A stretch of 39,117 nucleotides of DNA from contig NZ_NOIF01000024.1 in NCBI RefSeq assembly GCF_002265265.1, positions 1 through 39,117 of the forward strand, written 5' to 3'. The notes beneath the pieces were generated by a model. It made no database searches, had not been told where the DNA came from, and saw only the letters and a list, made by a program, of their open reading frames with translations. Of this stretch, positions 27,512 through 36,868 are shown piece after piece. Origin of the DNA: Photobacterium sanguinicancri. Its GTDB lineage: Bacteria; Pseudomonadota; Gammaproteobacteria; Enterobacterales; Vibrionaceae. Position numbers and translations under genes: made by a program. How positions within the stretch are numbered: the stretch's first letter is position 1; each line of letters starts with the position of its first letter.

Positions 27512-28252
27512 TTGTTAGATTTAAAAGGCTATGAATGGTCGCTGGTGGAAGGCGCATGGGTCACATTGCAGGTGGCGCTACTGTCTTTACTGCTTGCCGC
27601 TATATTAGGGATGCTTGGGGCATTAGCAAAACTCTCACCTTATCGTTGGGCGCGTGCAATAGCGACGGTATATACCACGGTGATCCGCGGGATACCTGAT
27701 TTGGTGTTGATGATGCTGATTTTCTTCGGCGGTCAAATGCTGCTGAATGACAGCCTATATAATATCAATGAATGGTTAAACAACTATTTCACCTCGTCTG
27801 ATCCGAATCACGAATGGGCACAATACCTACCTGATTACATCGAAATCAGCCCTTTTGTTGCGGGTATCCTGACGATTGGTTTTATCTTTGGCGCTTACAT
27901 GGCTGAAACCTTTCGTGGTGCGATCATGGCCGTAGATAAAGGTGAGCTTGAAGCCGCTAAGGCATACGGCATGAGTGGCGTATTGGCTTTTCGACGTGTT
28001 CTTTTTCCGCAAATGATCCGCCATGCATTACCGGGATTTGGTAATAACTGGCTAGTGTTATTAAAAACCACAGCACTGGTTTCGATCATCGGGCTTGATG
28101 ATATGGTGCGTAAAGGCTCCCTTGCCGCGGGTACAACCCAAATGCCCTTCACGTTTTATATGACGATTGCGGTTATCTTCTTATTATTTACGACGCTCTC
28201 AACTTCTGCACTGAAGTGGGCAGAACGTAGATTCAGCATACATACGAGGTAA
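27512..28252 (+). CDS. Polar amino acid ABC permease (HisQ/AotQ-like), TTG start
   Basis: An integral membrane permease of 246 residues with the BPD_transp_1 fold and the EAA loop (GELEAAKAYGMSGVLAFRRVLFPQMIR). It pairs with the permease at 28256. The start is TTG 27512, supported by AAAGGAG 7 nt upstream and by the family start (M-L-D-L followed by GYEWSLVEGAWVTL). The next methionine would delete the first membrane helix. The gap of about 160 nt before it holds only short, weak pairings. Confidence 0.9.
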   Translation: MLDLKGYEWSLVEGAWVTLQVALLSLLLAAILGMLGALAKLSPYRWARAIATVYTTVIRGIPDLVLMMLIFFGGQMLLNDSLYNINEWLNNYFTSSDPNHEWAQYLPDYIEISPFVAGILTIGFIFGAYMAETFRGAIMAVDKGELEAAKAYGMSGVLAFRRVLFPQMIRHALPGFGNNWLVLLKTTALVSIIGLDDMVRKGSLAAGTTQMPFTFYMTIAVIFLLFTTLSTSALKWAERRFSIHTR

Positions 28253-28255
28253 GTG

Positions 28256-28933
28256 ATGGACTTTAGTATTCTTACTGAAAGCTGGCCGATTTACCTCGAA
28301 GGCTTTTATACCACCTTATGGATGGTGGCTGTGGCGTTAGTGGTTGGATTAGTGGTCGCTATTCCGATTGGTGTGGCACGTAATAGCAAGCATTATTGGT
28401 TATCACTGCCTGCTTGGGGTTTTATATATTTCTTTCGTGGCACGCCATTATTGATTCAGCTCTACTTGATTTATTACGGCTTAAGCCAGCTCATTCAAGT
28501 GCAGGGGACGCTATGGCAAGAAGCTTGGTTTTGTGCGCTGGTGGCATTTGTGCTCAATACCGCGGCTTATACTGCCGAGATTATTCGTGGTGCTATCAAT
28601 GGTATTCCGCAAGGTGAAGTGGAAGCGGCAAAAGCGTATGGCATGAGTACATTACAAGCCTTTCGCCGTGTCATTTTACCGAGTGCGCTACGCCGCGCAT
28701 TACCTGCATACAGCAATGAAGTTATCTTCATGGTGCACGGCTCTGCGGTAGCAGGGATTGTGACTATTGTTGATTTAACGGGTGCGGCACGTATTGTTAA
28801 TTCACGTTATTACGCGCCGTTTGAATCCTTCTTATTTGCGGGTATGTGCTATATGGCGCTGACCTTTGTGATTATCTGGGGCTTTAGACGATTAGAAGGG
28901 CGTTGGTTACGTCATTTAAAACCATTGAGTTGA
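28256..28933 (+). CDS. Polar amino acid ABC permease (HisM/AotM-like)
   Basis: The second permease subunit, 225 residues, with the EAA loop GEVEAAKAYGMSTLQAFRRVI. I start it at ATG 28256: GAGGT (28246-28250) is 5 nt upstream, whereas the GTG at 28253, directly after the preceding stop, is too close to it. The near-adjacent stop and start imply translational coupling with the first permease. It is the last gene of the transporter operon and ends in the terminator at 28956. Confidence 0.9.
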   Translation: MDFSILTESWPIYLEGFYTTLWMVAVALVVGLVVAIPIGVARNSKHYWLSLPAWGFIYFFRGTPLLIQLYLIYYGLSQLIQVQGTLWQEAWFCALVAFVLNTAAYTAEIIRGAINGIPQGEVEAAKAYGMSTLQAFRRVILPSALRRALPAYSNEVIFMVHGSAVAGIVTIVDLTGAARIVNSRYYAPFESFLFAGMCYMALTFVIIWGFRRLEGRWLRHLKPLS

Positions 28934-28955
28934 TCACAACTATTGCAATACATCT

Positions 28956-28989
28956 AAGGCTGAACCTTTCACGAGGTTCAGCCTTTTTT
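28956..28989 (+). terminator. Terminator of the ABC transporter operon
   Basis: An 11-bp perfect stem, AAGGCTGAACC with GGTTCAGCCTT, an 8-nt loop and a T run. Confidence 0.9.
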
Positions 28990-29204
28990 ATTGTTTATCA
29001 AATGGTTATTTCAGGATGGCTTAGGGCCTGTAAGTGAGCCTTAACTGTCCTTATTTCTCATAGTACAGGCACTTTCTTACTATGCGTCACGAGTCCATCC
29101 TTGTACTGCGGCAAATGTAGTGGCAGTGAAGTCCCATAAAACCAATAAAGTCAGCGACTTATAAAGGCAGTGATGAACTCATTTCCCATGACTAAGGTGG
29201 CAAT

Positions 29205-30284
29205 ATGAACATACGCACTGTACTACTTCCTTTCACTTTTCCTTTGATTTTAGTGGGTTGCCAAGAGCAACTGGCAGAAGCTGTGGTGGTGGATATCCCT
29301 CTGCCTAAAGTGAAAACGCAATTAACCTATATCGAAAATATCAACATTGATCGTTCTTACCCTGGCTATTTAGAGCCGATGGAATCGGTTGATCTTAAAG
29401 CGAGAGTGTCAGCCACTATTCTTGAAAAACACTTTGTGCCAGGGCAAGAGGTAAAAAAAGGAGATCTTCTTTTTCGGCTAGATAACCAAGAGTTTAAATT
29501 AGCGCTATTAAAACTTGATGCTGAAAAAGCCCGTATCACCGCACGATCTATGTCGGCACAAAAGAACTACCAACGCGCAAAAAAAATGGGGCAAGCCATT
29601 AGTCAGCAACAGCTTGAAGCGAATGAAACAGAGTTAAAACTTGCCAAAGCGGAGCTTGCAGCGGTTGAACATGAAATTAAACACGCCCAAATTATCTTGT
29701 CGCGCACAGAGATCTTCTCACCCATTACGGGGCGCATTGGTCAAACCGATTGGTCGCCGGGTGATTTGATACAAGACGGTGAACTGCTGGTGAATGTTGT
29801 TGATGACAGCAAAGTGAAAATCAAAGTCAGTATTGATGAAGAAACCGTACTTAAAACTGTGGATGACTATCGTCATAGCGACATTGATTACTCGGTGCAT
29901 TTGAATTTTGTCGATGGCCGCTATTACGACAACCAAGGTCGATTAGAGTATGTCGATAATACGGTAAACAGCAAAACAGGTAGCTTACAGGTTGGGTTTT
30001 TATTTGATAACGATGACTCTGTGTTTGCTGGGCAATACGCCAAATTAACGCTTCGCAGTAGTATTAACGGCACCTTATTACCAGAGAAAAGTGTGACGGC
30101 AGATCCTACGGGTCAGTTCGTATATTTAGTTGAAGAGGGGGTTGTTGCCCGTCGAACTGTTGAAACGCAACCGTTCGAAGGTGACCAAGTTGCGATCACC
30201 AAAGGTCTTGTTGCTAACGAGATCGTGATTGTTGAAGGAGTACAAAAACTTGCGCCTGGGATGGCCGTCGATATCGAGGGTTAA
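29205..30284 (+). CDS. RND efflux periplasmic adaptor (membrane fusion protein)
   Basis: A 359-residue membrane-fusion lipoprotein. The lipobox is LVGC (Cys19). The order is lipoyl-like half-motif (VDLKARVSATILEKHFVPGQ), alpha-hairpin coiled coil (about residues 100-165), second lipoyl half (TEIFSPITGRIGQTDWSPGD), beta-barrel and membrane-proximal domains. It links the inner-membrane RND pump to an outer-membrane channel of the TolC type. The pump gene begins 3 nt after its stop. AAGGTGG lies 5 nt before the ATG. No channel gene is present, so TolC would be borrowed. The relatives are the AcrA, VexA and MexE type adaptors. Confidence 0.92.
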   Translation: MNIRTVLLPFTFPLILVGCQEQLAEAVVVDIPLPKVKTQLTYIENINIDRSYPGYLEPMESVDLKARVSATILEKHFVPGQEVKKGDLLFRLDNQEFKLALLKLDAEKARITARSMSAQKNYQRAKKMGQAISQQQLEANETELKLAKAELAAVEHEIKHAQIILSRTEIFSPITGRIGQTDWSPGDLIQDGELLVNVVDDSKVKIKVSIDEETVLKTVDDYRHSDIDYSVHLNFVDGRYYDNQGRLEYVDNTVNSKTGSLQVGFLFDNDDSVFAGQYAKLTLRSSINGTLLPEKSVTADPTGQFVYLVEEGVVARRTVETQPFEGDQVAITKGLVANEIVIVEGVQKLAPGMAVDIEG

Positions 30285-30287
30285 ATC

Positions 30288-33200
30288 ATGGTTAAGTTTT
30301 TTATTGAACGTCCTAAATTCGCGATTGTACTGTCTATATTAATGACCTTAATGGGGGTGTTAAGCATTATTAATATGCCTGTGGGTCAGTACCCAGATGT
30401 CGCTCCACCTTCCGTCAATGTCTTTACTAACTACCGTGGTGCGAATGCACAGGTAGTAAATGACACCGTAGCCTCTGTGATTGAAAAACAGGTCAATGGG
30501 GTGGAGGGCATGCAATACATGCGTTCTAACAGTTCAAACGATGGTAGCTACAGTTTAGATATTACTTTTGAAGTTGGTTTTGATGCTGATCGCGCCGCGA
30601 CCTTAGTGCAGAATCGCGTGAATGCTGCTATGCCACTGCTGCCTGATGAGGTCAAACGTGGTGGTGTTTTTGTTGAAAAAGTTAGCCCTAGTATGCTGAT
30701 GATTTTAACGTTGCAATCGCCGAATGGTACTCATGATGGCTTAACATTATCGAACTATGCTTCATCAAATGTTAAAGAGCGTTTAGCGCGCTTAGGTGGT
30801 GTCAGTAAAGTTGAGCTCTTGGGTGAAAAAGAATATGCGATGCGTATTTGGGTTAAGCCTGAGCGCCTAGATGCGTTAGACATTACGCCAAGTGAAGTGA
30901 TTGCTGCTGTTGTCGATCAAAATGCCGTTCGTGCGGCAGGTACTGTCGGCGCTGAGCCCGTGGTAGGCAATAATGCGTGGCAGTACACGGTGAACGTTCG
31001 AGGGCGTCTTGCAGGGGAAAAAGAATTTGGTGATATTCGCCTGCGTACCGATGCCGACGGCACAATTATTCATCTTAAAGATGTCGCTGATATCGAGTTA
31101 GGCGCCAACCAATATATGGCTGATGCTTACATCAATAATGCCGATTCTATTGGCTTAGCGGTTTATCAAGACCCATCAGCGAATGCGATGGAAGTCGCGC
31201 GTCTTGTCAAAGAGACCATGACTGAGTTTGAGCAAAGCTTTCCTGATGATATGACATGGGCGACGCCATATGATTCGACACTTTTTATCGATGTGAGTCT
31301 GTATAACGTCTACGAAACCCTGATCATTGCGGTGCTGTTAGTTACTTTAGTCACCTATGTTTTCTTACAAACTTGGCAGGCGACTTTAATCCCCGCTATT
31401 GCCATCCCAGTGAGCTTAATCGGCACCTTTGCTGTGATGGATATGCTAGGTAGCACCATTAATACCATTAGCTTATTCGGCTTAGTACTGGCAATTGGTG
31501 TGGTGGTTGATGCAGCCATTGTGGTGATTGAAAACGTCGAGCGTCTGCTGCATGAAAGTGATAAGCCTGTAAAAGAATGTGTTATCGATGCCATGGCAGA
31601 AGTGACGGGGCCTTGTGTCGCATCGGCCGCGGTGTTGTTGGCCGTCTTTGGTCCCACCTTAGCCATGCCGGGTATGACTGGTATTTTGTATAGCGAGTTC
31701 GGTATTGCGATCAGTATCTCGGTTGTTATTTCAACCATAGTCGCGCTGACACTGACGCCGGCTTTGTGTGTGCTATTAATGCACCGAGGCATGAAGCCAC
31801 CTGCGTTTCTACAAGGATTTAACCGTGGCTTTGATCGTCTGACGGCGGGCTTTTCTTCAACCGTGAGTTTTTTGATCCGCAAGTTAGTCGTTAGTGCTGG
31901 TATTTTTGCGCTCATGCTTGCGGGCCTAACCTTCTTAGGTAAAACATTACCGTCAGGCTTCTTGCCCGATGAAGACCAAGGGGCGTTCTTTGCCACGGTG
32001 CAATTGCCTGAAGGGGCATCATTGCAGCGTACTCGTGAAGAGATGAACCTATTGGCGGCACAAATTCAGCAAGATCCTGCGGTGGATTTGGTGATGACAG
32101 TACCTGGTTATGATTTATTAAATAGCTCGACCAACTCCAGCGTGGGTATGGTGGTGGTGAGCTTAAAACACTGGGATCAGCGTAAAACGGCCGAGCTACA
32201 TCAAGATGCGGTTTTAGCAAAAGTCCAAGCGGCGATTGATGCTTTACCTGATGGGGGCGGCTTTGCATTCTCGATGCCAGCGATACCAGCCCTTGGTATG
32301 GTGAATGGTTTTGAAGTGGTGCTAAAAGATGATGGTGGTAAAGGCCCAGAAGAACTAAACCGAGTCCTTCAAGAAACTCTCGCTAAAGCATCTGAAAAGC
32401 CAGAAATTGCCGCTGCATTTTCAACCTTTAGTGTTACAACACCTAACCTATACCTTGATATTGATGAAGAACGCGCCAGTTTAATGGGTGTCGATTTTGG
32501 TGACATCGTCAATACTATTAACAGCCACTTTGGTGGGGTTTATATCAATGACTACACCTTAGACAGCCGTAATTATCAGGTCATGCTGCAAGCGCGAGCA
32601 GACAGCCGTCAGTCGGCAGATGATCTTTCTGGTCTCTATGTTCGCAGTGCGAGTGGTGAGGCTATTCGTGTCAGTAATTTGGTGGAAGCGTCTATTGTGT
32701 ATAAGCCGACTAGTTTACTGCGCTATAACGTGTCGGGCTCTGCGGTGATTAACGGGGTACCCGCGGCGGGTGTCACCAGTGGCGATGCGATTAAAGCGAT
32801 GGAAGCTGTGCTTAGCGAGTTACCTCAAGGCTACAACTTCGAATGGACAGGCTTAACACTTGAGCAGAATAAAGCCGGTAATGCGACAGTGATAGCTTTT
32901 AGCTTAGCATTAATTTTTACCTACCTATTCTTGGTAGCACAGTACGAATCTTGGTTAACACCAGTATCGATATTACTGACGGTGCCAAGTGCGCTTATCG
33001 GTATTTTTGCTGCGGTGAAACTGACTGGTGGTGACATCAACCTGTATACCCAAATTGCGATGATTTTGCTGATAGGAATGGCGAGTCGAAATGCCATCTT
33101 GATTGTTGAATTTGCCAAATTATTGAGAGAGGAACGAGGATATAGCGTGTTTGATGCCGCGATTACGGCTGCAAAATTACGTTTCCGTGCGCTATTGATG

Positions 33201-33476
33201 ACGGCGTTCTCCTTCATTCTTGGTGTCGCACCGCTGATGATTGCTAACTCGGCAGGGGCACAAGCGCAAAAGGCCATCGGTTTTGCTGCTTTCGGTGGCA
33301 TGCTGACAGCTACGGTTATTGGGACATTATTAGTGCCAGTGTTCTTCTATGTTTTCCAGACGTTGCGCGAGAAGTTTCATCGCCAACCTAGCGAGGCTGC
33401 AACTGTCGCTTCAATACCTAGCGAGTTGGTGACGGAGAACGTCACTATAGATACCACGACAGATAACGTGAAATAA
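30288..33476 (+). CDS. RND multidrug efflux pump, AcrB family (HAE1)
   Basis: An inner membrane pump of 1062 residues with 12 expected membrane helices and two large periplasmic domains (FFIERPKFAIVLSILMTLMG at the start; LMGVDFGDIVNTINSHFGG in the middle). Substrates in this family are drugs, dyes, detergents and bile acids, exported at the cost of the proton gradient. The proton relay is unusual: helix 4 reads VVVDAAIVVIENVE, so Asp408 (AcrB Asp407) is kept but AcrB Asp408 is alanine (residue 409). AcrB Lys940 is arginine (residue 934, GMASRNAILIVE). The helix-11 arginine is kept (RFRALLMT). The gene is otherwise intact with no frameshift, so either the relay is rearranged or activity is altered. 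Confidence 0.93.
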   Translation: MVKFFIERPKFAIVLSILMTLMGVLSIINMPVGQYPDVAPPSVNVFTNYRGANAQVVNDTVASVIEKQVNGVEGMQYMRSNSSNDGSYSLDITFEVGFDADRAATLVQNRVNAAMPLLPDEVKRGGVFVEKVSPSMLMILTLQSPNGTHDGLTLSNYASSNVKERLARLGGVSKVELLGEKEYAMRIWVKPERLDALDITPSEVIAAVVDQNAVRAAGTVGAEPVVGNNAWQYTVNVRGRLAGEKEFGDIRLRTDADGTIIHLKDVADIELGANQYMADAYINNADSIGLAVYQDPSANAMEVARLVKETMTEFEQSFPDDMTWATPYDSTLFIDVSLYNVYETLIIAVLLVTLVTYVFLQTWQATLIPAIAIPVSLIGTFAVMDMLGSTINTISLFGLVLAIGVVVDAAIVVIENVERLLHESDKPVKECVIDAMAEVTGPCVASAAVLLAVFGPTLAMPGMTGILYSEFGIAISISVVISTIVALTLTPALCVLLMHRGMKPPAFLQGFNRGFDRLTAGFSSTVSFLIRKLVVSAGIFALMLAGLTFLGKTLPSGFLPDEDQGAFFATVQLPEGASLQRTREEMNLLAAQIQQDPAVDLVMTVPGYDLLNSSTNSSVGMVVVSLKHWDQRKTAELHQDAVLAKVQAAIDALPDGGGFAFSMPAIPALGMVNGFEVVLKDDGGKGPEELNRVLQETLAKASEKPEIAAAFSTFSVTTPNLYLDIDEERASLMGVDFGDIVNTINSHFGGVYINDYTLDSRNYQVMLQARADSRQSADDLSGLYVRSASGEAIRVSNLVEASIVYKPTSLLRYNVSGSAVINGVPAAGVTSGDAIKAMEAVLSELPQGYNFEWTGLTLEQNKAGNATVIAFSLALIFTYLFLVAQYESWLTPVSILLTVPSALIGIFAAVKLTGGDINLYTQIAMILLIGMASRNAILIVEFAKLLREERGYSVFDAAITAAKLRFRALLMTAFSFILGVAPLMIANSAGAQAQKAIGFAAFGGMLTATVIGTLLVPVFFYVFQTLREKFHRQPSEAATVASIPSELVTENVTIDTTTDNVK

Positions 33477-33626
33477 CTCGATTCAATACGATATGTGGGC
33501 GACGTTATTGTTAGTTTGCAATTATGCCAGTAGCTGCGTCTGATAATGCCGCGCCCACACTCCCTTTTAATGTTTAAACGGATGGAACATTGACTCGCAC
33601 AGGCGTGCATAAATAGGTTTTAAAAA

Positions 33627-34784
33627 ATGACAGCCAATAGAAGGTTATCACTCGGTATCAATTTACTCGCGACATGTGTATTGCTGGGATCAAGTACGAC
33701 AGTGTTTGCAGGGTTTGAGGATTTTATTGATCCATTAGATGGTCGCCTGGATGCCAGCCAGTGGATCTTAAACAATGCTCATGGTTTTATGCCCGTTCCT
33801 TTACTGGTGACAGATCCCAGCGTCGGTGTTGGTGGCGGTGCTGCAGTGTTGTTTTTCCATGAAACAGATGAACAAAAAGCCAAACGCCAAGCTGATATAG
33901 AAAGCGTATCGGATATTCCACCGAGCGTGACTGGAGTGGTGGGGTTAGCCACATCGAATGGCAGTAAGCTGGGTGGGGTCTTTCATTCAGGCAATTGGAT
34001 GAATGACCGTGTGCGTTACTTAGGTGGGTTGTTTGGCGCAAAATTTAATCTGAAATATTACCCTGAAGCGCAATCGCAAGCATACGATTACGATATTGGC
34101 GGTTTATATTTCTTTCAAAATATTGATGCGCGCATTCAAGATACCAACTTCTTTCTTGGGGCCGATTATACCTTAATGCGCTCCGACGTAAGCTTTGCTA
34201 CGCCTAAAGAACTCGTTGGAGTATTACCCGCCACGTTAAGCGGTAAAGGGCAAGATGCCAGTATTGCGCTGAAGTTCACTTACGATAACCGTAACAACCA
34301 ATTCTCCCCAGATGAAGGCACTAAAGCAGGCATAAAAACCTCTTTTCATGATAAACGTGTCGGCAGTGATTTTAATTACACCGAGTATCAAGCCTATATC
34401 AACCATTACCAACCGATTAATGGCCAATGGACAGTAGCAGTGCGTGCCGATGTAAAATCGATAGATGGAGAGGCGCCATTTTATGCCAAGCCGTTTATTG
34501 ATTTGCGAGGTATTCCTGCGATGCGCTATCAAGGTGATGAAATGGGGTTGGCAGAAGTGCAGGTTAATTATGCCTTGGACAGTCGCTGGACATTGCTCGG
34601 CTTTACAGGGGCGGGGCAAGTGAAAGATAACAGTTCGCAAAATACGGATGAGAAGATTCATCAAACCTATGGTGGGGGCTTTCGTTACTTAGTCGCGCGT
34701 CAATTAGGTTTTAAAGCGGGTATTGATGTTGCCAAAGGTCCAGATGAGTGGACCACTTATATTCAATTTGGTAGCGCTTGGTAA
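33627..34784 (+). CDS. Omp85-like outer membrane beta-barrel protein (surface antigen fold)
   Basis: A 385-residue protein with a signal peptide (residues 1-28, ending VFA) and a barrel of the bacterial surface antigen/Omp85 type that ends in tryptophan (YIQFGSAW). Segments typical of this small group are VTDPSVGVGGGAAVLFF near the start and TYDNRNNQFSPDEGTKAGIKTSFHDK in the barrel. The long N-terminal POTRA region of BamA or TamA is absent, so it is not a full assembly factor. Its role is unknown. It follows the RND pump by 150 nt, and an inverted repeat lies between them, so co-transcription is possible but uncertain. Confidence 0.75.
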   Translation: MTANRRLSLGINLLATCVLLGSSTTVFAGFEDFIDPLDGRLDASQWILNNAHGFMPVPLLVTDPSVGVGGGAAVLFFHETDEQKAKRQADIESVSDIPPSVTGVVGLATSNGSKLGGVFHSGNWMNDRVRYLGGLFGAKFNLKYYPEAQSQAYDYDIGGLYFFQNIDARIQDTNFFLGADYTLMRSDVSFATPKELVGVLPATLSGKGQDASIALKFTYDNRNNQFSPDEGTKAGIKTSFHDKRVGSDFNYTEYQAYINHYQPINGQWTVAVRADVKSIDGEAPFYAKPFIDLRGIPAMRYQGDEMGLAEVQVNYALDSRWTLLGFTGAGQVKDNSSQNTDEKIHQTYGGGFRYLVARQLGFKAGIDVAKGPDEWTTYIQFGSAW

Positions 34785-34916
34785 GGATCATATTTGGTTC
34801 AGTATCGTGTGTATCGAGTGTATCGAGTGTTCATGGCGTGTACGGTTACGAGGCTTAGCTCTGAAATGGTTTTGGAATAGGGTGTTGAAATAGCGTTTTG
34901 AATAGAGCGTTAAAAT
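34785..34916. repeat. Short tandem repeats downstream of the barrel-protein gene
   Basis: At about 34809-34830 the 9-mer GTGTATCGA is repeated head to tail. At about 34868-34915 an imperfect repeat of roughly 15 nt occurs (GGAATAGGGTGTT, GAAATAGCGTTTT, GAATAGAGCGTT). No gene is seen here. Such arrays usually arise by slippage. Confidence 0.5.
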
Positions 34917-34947
34917 AAAAACGGTGAGCATAGTGCTCACCGTTTTT
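34917..34947. terminator. Bidirectional terminator between the barrel-protein gene and grxB
   Basis: A perfect 14-bp stem, AAAAACGGTGAGCA with TGCTCACCGTTTTT, and a 3-nt loop, usable on either strand. Confidence 0.9.
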
Positions 34948-35014
34948 GTCTGTCTGTTTCTGTCTGTGCCTAACTATTTGTTCATTGGTCTTCGGTTTGT
35001 CACTACTACCTAGG

Positions 35015-35668
35015 CTAGACTGCCACATCATCATAGAGGTTGATGTTAGTCAGTGTGGCCACTTCATCGATGTACTTGCGGACATGACTTGGGAAATCGA
35101 CCCCCTTAACCACGGTTAAGTTGCGTAAGAATGGGAACAGATTGACATCGTCGCACGCTAATTCGTTATTACGCTCAGACGGTAATCGAACCCAATTTAG
35201 ATGCTCAGCCAGTGCTTGGTTTAAGCCATCTAAATATTCTTCGCTTCGGGCAAAGGCATCATCAAAGTCTTGTTCAATCATCTTTGATTTTTTCGCGACA
35301 AACCAATCCTTCGCTTCTTGGCATTGGAATTCAGGTAAATCAATCATCAACCAACGCGGGTACAGTAAGCGCGAGCTAAAAGGCCCTGCCGCTTCGAGAT
35401 AACGTGCAATATCTTCTTTATGCTTATTGGCAAGCAGTAAAGGATTGCCATCAAGGGCATCAAGATGGATCACGATATCTAAACTTTCCGCCATGAAACT
35501 GCCATCCTCTTTTTGCAGGATAGGCACGAGGTTTTCACCTACTTTTTCGATACGTGCATTAATATCGTGGTTTTGTAAGTAGACGATCTCAAGGTCGATT
35601 TTTTTCAGCCCAGCGACCATCATCGCTTTAATACAAAACGGACAGTGATCAAAAACGAACAGTTTCAT
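35015..35668 (-). CDS. grxB: Glutaredoxin 2
   Basis: GrxB, 217 residues (E. coli 215). It has an N-terminal thioredoxin-like domain and a C-terminal helical, GST-like domain, unlike the small glutaredoxins. The active site is CPFC (Cys9 and Cys12), where E. coli has CPYC. A glutathione-contact segment ENLVPILQKEDGSFMAESLDIV is present. It reduces disulfides and glutathione mixed disulfides in the cytosol. The start has AAGGAAA about 4 nt upstream. It is a single gene running toward the bidirectional terminator at 34917. Confidence 0.93.
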   Translation of the reverse strand: MKLFVFDHCPFCIKAMMVAGLKKIDLEIVYLQNHDINARIEKVGENLVPILQKEDGSFMAESLDIVIHLDALDGNPLLLANKHKEDIARYLEAAGPFSSRLLYPRWLMIDLPEFQCQEAKDWFVAKKSKMIEQDFDDAFARSEEYLDGLNQALAEHLNWVRLPSERNNELACDDVNLFPFLRNLTVVKGVDFPSHVRKYIDEVATLTNINLYDDVAV

Positions 35669-35773
35669 AGCGTTTCCTTGTTAGTGATGGCTTATTGCTT
35701 ACGACTGTCTATTCCGTCAATAAGCCTGATTAAGAGTATGAACATACGCGTATTAGCTATATTGAGTCAATAA

Positions 35774-36580
35774 TCAGCTAAAGGTTGACCAAATTGGTGC
35801 GTGATCAGATGGCTTCTCGATACCGCGCAATTCGTAATCAACGTCTGCTTCTACACAGCGCTCGGCCAGTGATGGTGTTGCTAGAATCACGTCAATACGC
35901 AGGCCGCGGTTATCAACAAAACCTTTTGAACGGTAATCGAACCATGAGTATTTATCGGTGGTATCTGGGTGTAGTTGACGGAAAGTATCGACAAAGCCCC
36001 AGTCCATCAGTGTTTTTAGCCATTCACGTTCAATCGGCTGGAAAGAACATTTGCCTGTTTTTAACCAACGTTTCGCGTTTGCAGGGCCAATGCCAATATC
36101 ATTATCGGCTGGGCTAATGTTGATATCACCCATCACAATCACTTCTTCTTCATTGGTGTGGTGATCGTTAAGGTAGTGCATTAAGTCAGCGTAGAATTTT
36201 TCTTTTGCTGGGAATTTTGTTTCATGGCTAACGTTTTCACCTTGCGGAAAATAACCATTGAGTACCGTGACTTTCTTACCATCTTCTTGTTCAAACGTCG
36301 CCATGATCATGCGGCGTTGTGCGTCTTCATCGTCAGTTGGAAAGCCTTTTTGCACCGAGATAGGCTCTTGCTTACATAGCATAGCTACACCGTAATGGGC
36401 TTTCTGACCATGGTGGTAAACCTTGTAACCCATAGCTTCAACATCTGCGAGAGGAAAGGCTTCATCGTGTACTTTGATTTCTTGTAAACCAATCACATCA
36501 GGTTGATGCTTTTCAATCAAGGCTTGTAATTGATGAAGGCGTGCGCGTAAACCATTAATGTTGAACGAGATGACTTTCAT
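35774..36580 (-). CDS. xthA: Exodeoxyribonuclease III
   Basis: Exonuclease III, 268 residues as in E. coli. It is the main AP endonuclease and 3'-repair exonuclease of the base-excision pathway. Catalytic motifs are complete: [17 protein letters not shown] (Glu34), [23 protein letters not shown] (Asp and Asn of the active site) and SDHAPIW with the final histidine. E. coli has GLQETK; the Thr to Ile change beside Glu34 is minor. The start has AGGAAAAA just upstream. It is transcribed alone or with grxB, 105 nt further on, since no terminator lies between them. Confidence 0.97.
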   Translation of the reverse strand: MKVISFNINGLRARLHQLQALIEKHQPDVIGLQEIKVHDEAFPLADVEAMGYKVYHHGQKAHYGVAMLCKQEPISVQKGFPTDDEDAQRRMIMATFEQEDGKKVTVLNGYFPQGENVSHETKFPAKEKFYADLMHYLNDHHTNEEEVIVMGDINISPADNDIGIGPANAKRWLKTGKCSFQPIEREWLKTLMDWGFVDTFRQLHPDTTDKYSWFDYRSKGFVDNRGLRIDVILATPSLAERCVEADVDYELRGIEKPSDHAPIWSTFS

Positions 36581-36868
36581 TGTTTTTCCTATCCAGCTAA
36601 ATCGACAGACTCGACTAAACGAGTGTTATCTTCCGATGGTATCAGACCTTTATAGATTTACCACCGAGTCAAAATAGGGATATTAAAAAATTGCGCTACA
36701 TTGCTTGTTTTGTGAGTGCTTTATTCGTAGTAGGTATCGCTGCGCCCGAATTGTTCTGCTTGGTTTTTCATCAAAATTATTGATGATCTTGGTTTAAATT
36801 GTGCTGCCGACTTCATAGCTCTGACTTTCTATACTTGAATCATCTCTACTGTAGAAAGGATGAATCAA

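Noticed and set aside
31355..31996. Long open frame on the minus strand within the RND pump gene
   Set aside because: It is a shadow of the pump coding sequence; the pump frame has clear family motifs across the whole stretch.
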